This document shows, piece by piece, positions 4,997 to 7,896 of a stretch of DNA of 7,896 nucleotides. The stretch comes from Bacillota bacterium (GTDB taxonomy: Bacteria > Bacillota > Syntrophomonadia > Syntrophomonadales > Syntrophomonadaceae), in assembly GCA_023395515.1 (NCBI GenBank), contig JAEWZB010000109.1:1-7896 (forward strand), in the 5' to 3' direction. How positions within the stretch are numbered: position 1 is the stretch's first letter; each line of letters starts with the position of its first letter. A program made the position numbers and the translations under genes. The notes under the pieces were generated by a model, which saw only the letters and a list, made by a program, of their open reading frames with translations, searched no databases and was not told the DNA's origin.

Positions 4997-6694
4997 TTAA
5001 GCAAATTTAAACCAGAATACTACTCCTTCGTCAGTATTTTCAGCTCCGTAAGAGAATCCATGCAACTCCAGGACTCTACGGGCAATGGAAAGGCCCAGTC
5101 CGCTGCCTTTACTAGCATGGCGGGCTGTATCAACTTTTTTATAAGCCTGCCATATTTCATTTAAGTGTTCTACTGGAATATGACTGCCGCTATTATATAA
5201 TTCCAGGGTATTATCAGATATTTTTATACTGATAGTTCCTCCTTCTGGAGTATTATCCAGAGCATTGACAAAGAAATTATCCATGACTCTTTCCATCAAG
5301 GCCGGATCAGCTTTAATAACTGCCTCACCTTCCCCTGAAGCAATTATAGATTTCTCCTCACACACATCCTGATAGCGGTTAATTATTTCCGCCCCTATCT
5401 TATTTAAACTGACCTCCTCCCAGCCAAGAGACAACAACTTCGATTCCAAGCCGGACAATTCCAGCATATCACTGACTATCTTATCCATACGCTCTACATT
5501 AGCCTGGATATTACCTGCATAGTGCTCCCTTTTCTCCGTATGAACATTTTCTCTTAAGTTTTGGGCATAACCGGAAATAATGCTTAAAGGAGTTTTCAGA
5601 TCATGGGCCAGAGCATTAGTCATTTCCCGGCGCTGCTCTTCCAGCTCTTCCCGCTTTCTATAAGTATCATAAGTCTGCCGGGACAGTATGAAGGCTATGA
5701 GGATAAAGGCTAATAAACAGCTGCCCCATACAAAACCTAAGGTAGCAGCACACCTATCCCACAAATTAACCTCCCGGGCTATAACTGTCCAATATTCACT
5801 GTAAGGCTCTTTATCATCAGACATATTTACAAAATTTTTATAAGGCCTCGGCATATAATATTGATAAGTTAAAAACTTGGTTCTCTCCTCCGTTGCAGAT
5901 AGGATATCTTGCACGGCTATTTTTAATTTTTCTTTATCCTGAACCATTTCCCGCAGCCTGGCTAAGCTTTGCGGGTCATAATAAGGAGTATTTCTCCCCC
6001 TTATACCGCCATGCTCAAAATAAGGCAAATTCTTGTTATCCTGGTAACCGGAAGTATAGATAACATTATTCTCATCATGGGTACCCCCAGCCGAGGTCAC
6101 ATTACCTTCTTCGTCAAATTTGCTGGCATACATGGGTACTACTCTGATTTTATCCGGAATAATCATTTCATTATCCAGCCAAAAACCTTCCATTACAACG
6201 GAATAACCCGACAAGTCTCCAGCCTTTTTAGCCCGAGGCTCGGCATATAAATAACCCTCCAGCTCTTTTACTTCCTGTTCACTAAACCAGGCCTTAGGAT
6301 TCAAATAAGCATATCCAGCATAATGAGTATTTCCTTCCTCACGCTCTGTATAATTACACATCCAATAGTCGTTAGTATTAAAAATCAGCTCATAATCACC
6401 GGTAAAAACAGCCGCCTCGGTTCCGGAATAAGTAAGAAAATCGGTTTGCCGGATTAAATCCTTTCTAACCTTCACCATATCCTCCAGGCGGTTTTCACTA
6501 TCAACATGTTCTTGCAGTATTTCGGTAACATTATTATTAGCATAGGAAGCGAAGGTTCCAAACTCCATCTTAGTCAGCTTTTTTTCCCGATCAATCAGGA
6601 AAAAGGTAAACCCTGCCATCAGCACTAGATAAGTAAGTAAAAAAGCGCTGAAAATGCGGTTGTATACGCCACGCTTTACCTGCTGCTTTTCCAT
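4997..6694 (-). CDS. Membrane sensor histidine kinase with large extracytoplasmic domain
   Basis: This 565-residue kinase autophosphorylates in response to an external signal and passes the phosphate to the regulator encoded just upstream. Seen: a first membrane segment (about 14-34), a long extracytoplasmic region (about 35-315), a second membrane segment (about 317-338), then a short linker with a charged helix (340-358). The dimerisation domain has the H-box ALAHDLKTPL with His364. The catalytic domain has the N-box VMDNFFVNALDNTP (470-483, Asn477) and the G2 box KGSGLGLSIARR (529-540). The G1 region is degenerate (LELYNSGSHIP, where DxGxG is usual), as in some Gram-positive kinases. I do not recognise the external domain; it has one cysteine (113) and is rich in aromatic and charged residues. 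The ATG overlaps the regulator stop as TAATG, with GGAGGAG (6700-6706) 5 nt upstream. Confidence 0.93.
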   Translation of the reverse strand: MEKQQVKRGVYNRIFSAFLLTYLVLMAGFTFFLIDREKKLTKMEFGTFASYANNNVTEILQEHVDSENRLEDMVKVRKDLIRQTDFLTYSGTEAAVFTGDYELIFNTNDYWMCNYTEREEGNTHYAGYAYLNPKAWFSEQEVKELEGYLYAEPRAKKAGDLSGYSVVMEGFWLDNEMIIPDKIRVVPMYASKFDEEGNVTSAGGTHDENNVIYTSGYQDNKNLPYFEHGGIRGRNTPYYDPQSLARLREMVQDKEKLKIAVQDILSATEERTKFLTYQYYMPRPYKNFVNMSDDKEPYSEYWTVIAREVNLWDRCAATLGFVWGSCLLAFILIAFILSRQTYDTYRKREELEEQRREMTNALAHDLKTPLSIISGYAQNLRENVHTEKREHYAGNIQANVERMDKIVSDMLELSGLESKLLSLGWEEVSLNKIGAEIINRYQDVCEEKSIIASGEGEAVIKADPALMERVMDNFFVNALDNTPEGGTISIKISDNTLELYNSGSHIPVEHLNEIWQAYKKVDTARHASKGSGLGLSIARRVLELHGFSYGAENTDEGVVFWFKFA

Positions 6695-7377
6695 TACATC
6701 TCCTCCAATTTATAACCAATTTTAACTACGGTTTTAATTTGCGAAGCGGCCTCCCCTAAAGACTTACGCAGCTTTTTGACATGATTGTCTACTACCCGGT
6801 CATTGCCGGCAAAATCATATCCCCACAGCCGGGTTAAAAGGCTCTCCCGGCTTACTACTCTGCCGCAATTCTCCATTAATATTCTTAAAATGCTGAATTC
6901 CATAGGAGCCAGTATTACTTCCTCATCATTTACGTAAACCGTATACCGAAAGGGATTTAACTTTATACTGCCGGCGGTCATAGTTTCATCACTTATAATC
7001 ATACCTTTAGTACGCCTGATTAACGCCGCAACCTTAGCATAAAGCTCGGCTAACGAAAAAGGCTTGGTAATATAATCATCAGCACCTAAATTATATCCAT
7101 GCAGCTTATCGTTTTCATTATGGCGGGCAGTTATAAAAATAATCGGCACATCGCTACTCTTCCTTAACTCTCTGCAAATGCTAAACCCATTAACCCCAGG
7201 CAACATTACATCCAGAAGCACTAAATCATACTCGTTTTCCAGACACCTTTCCTGCCCCTCGTCTCCGGTCATAGCCGCTTCTATATTAAAAGTTCCCCCG
7301 CTTTTTTCCTCAAAATAGTCGGTAATAATCTCGGTTATTTGCCCATCATCTTCTACTAATAAAATTTTATAAGCCAC
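6694..7377 (-). CDS. OmpR/PhoB-family response regulator
   Basis: This 227-residue transcription regulator is controlled by phosphorylation from the adjacent kinase. Seen: a receiver domain (about 3-120) with acidic residues Glu9, Asp10 and Asp11, the phosphoacceptor Asp56 in LLDVMLPG, Thr83 in FITA and Lys105 in TKPF; then a winged-helix DNA-binding domain (about 130-225) with LAPMEFSILRILMENCGRVVSR and the late segment VVDNHVKKLRKSLG. All key residues are present. The start is GTG at 7377, with GGAGGT (7384-7389) 6 nt upstream and the expected MAYKILLVEDD opening. It is the first gene of a two-gene operon with the kinase. Target genes are unknown; the divergent secreted-protein gene at 7575 is the nearest candidate. 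Confidence 0.96.
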   Translation of the reverse strand: MAYKILLVEDDGQITEIITDYFEEKSGGTFNIEAAMTGDEGQERCLENEYDLVLLDVMLPGVNGFSICRELRKSSDVPIIFITARHNENDKLHGYNLGADDYITKPFSLAELYAKVAALIRRTKGMIISDETMTAGSIKLNPFRYTVYVNDEEVILAPMEFSILRILMENCGRVVSRESLLTRLWGYDFAGNDRVVDNHVKKLRKSLGEAASQIKTVVKIGYKLEEM

Positions 7378-7424
7378 CTTGCCACCTCCAAGTACAGGTT
7401 AACATACCCATATATCTTTTCTGT

Positions 7425-7440
7425 ATCCTTACCAAAGGAT
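7425..7440. promoter_or_regulatory. Perfect dyad in the divergent control region
   Basis: ATCCTT and AAGGAT (7425-7430, 7435-7440) are perfect inverted copies around ACCA. The dyad is about 50 bp from the response-regulator start and about 135 bp from the divergent gene. It could be a protein-binding site or a short leader hairpin. OmpR-type regulators usually bind direct repeats, so it is not assigned to this one. No good promoter for the regulator is evident in the gap. Confidence 0.3.
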
Positions 7441-7517
7441 TTTGAATTTATATAGCTTGAAGAACTAGGGGGTAACAGAAGGTTTTCTTTTATTTGGTAT
7501 TGAATATTAAATTATTA

Positions 7518-7547
7518 TTGTAAATAAATCCATATTGAGCATATTAT
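7518..7547 (+). promoter_or_regulatory. Possible promoter of the secreted-protein gene
   Basis: TTGTAA (7518-7523, 4 of 6 to the -35) and TATTAT (7542-7547, 5 of 6 to the -10) are separated by 18 bp. They lie about 28 nt upstream of the ATG at 7575. The setting is very AT-rich, so the support is modest. Confidence 0.35.
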
Positions 7548-7574
7548 GTGAAAAGATTGAGGTGAATATTTCAA

Positions 7575-7896
7575 ATGAAAAAAAATAAATCCTTCAGCTT
7601 GTCTATTATGCTGGGCATATGCATATTGACAGCTTTATCATTTCCAGCCGGCAGTTATGCAGCTGAGATTCCGAAAACTGTTGTGGAAGTATTTCATAAC
7701 CAAGACAATACTACAGTTCTTGAATCGGAAACAGCAGATACAGAGGTTTCATTGGAACCATTAAGGCACGTACTAAAATCACATGGCATAATCATTAGGT
7801 ATAATTCCCCCTATGAATCGAGACGGGATACAACGATCTTTACTCTGGATATTGGATCTAAGAAAGTCGATCTGAATAGGGGCAGCAGAACTAGTG
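7575..7896 (+). CDS. Secreted protein, possible copper amine oxidase N-terminal-like (stalk) domain (3' end cut by window)
   Basis: 107 residues are visible, still open at the right edge. Seen: a typical signal peptide (MKKNKSFSLS, then a hydrophobic core to about residue 25) with a likely cleavage after SYA (about residue 29), then a charged mature region. The stretch from PLRHVLKSHG (about 66-75) to FTLDIGSKKVDLNRGSR (about 90-106) resembles the VPLR...IGSKKV pattern of the copper amine oxidase N-terminal-like repeats common in secreted Bacillota proteins. That pattern match is by eye and tentative, and the domain name does not imply copper or enzyme activity. GAGGTG (7559-7564) lies 10 nt before the ATG, slightly far. 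The gene is divergent from the two-component operon and may be controlled by it. The function of the full protein cannot be judged from this fragment. Confidence 0.75.
   Translation, partial: MKKNKSFSLSIMLGICILTALSFPAGSYAAEIPKTVVEVFHNQDNTTVLESETADTEVSLEPLRHVLKSHGIIIRYNSPYESRRDTTIFTLDIGSKKVDLNRGSRTS

Overview
The window is AT-rich bacterial DNA with tightly packed genes, strong purine-rich Shine-Dalgarno sequences, some GTG starts, a lipoprotein-type metal-binding protein and a two-subunit-type L-serine dehydratase. This suggests a Bacillota (Firmicutes) chromosome, probably an anaerobic Clostridia-type organism. The genus cannot be fixed from the sequence alone.

Layout: (1) The left edge (minus strand) holds the 5' 93% or so of an L-serine dehydratase beta subunit gene. 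(2) A gap at 617-913 holds its likely promoter, a rho-independent terminator for the operon to its right, and a compact palindromic element (711-884) with terminal inverted repeats and two internal hairpins. (3) Positions 914-4470 (minus strand) hold a metal-uptake operon in the order Fur-family regulator, lipoprotein metal-binding protein, ABC ATPase, ABC permease, followed by a nitroreductase-like flavoprotein with its own possible extended -10 promoter. (4) The 275-bp gap at 4471-4745 is divergent: it carries the regulator promoter with a Fur-family-like dyad at the expected start site, and the long leader of a cold-shock protein gene (4746-4943, plus strand). (5) A bidirectional terminator separates the cold-shock gene from a converging two-component system (4997-7377, minus strand), whose response regulator and histidine kinase overlap by one base. 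(6) A second divergent gap leads to the start of a secreted protein cut by the right edge.

How the genes work together: the regulator and ABC genes form a self-contained zinc (or related divalent metal) homeostasis unit. The regulator probably represses its own operon through the dyad beside its start site. The binding protein captures metal outside the membrane and passes it to the permease, driven by the ATPase. The kinase/regulator pair is a signalling unit of unknown stimulus, and the divergent secreted protein is a plausible target. Most of the window consists of known families. The least ordinary items are the structured repeat at 711-884, the altered first metal ligand in the binding protein, the large unassigned sensor domain of the kinase, and several dyads in control regions. 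I found no clear evidence of a wholly new system.
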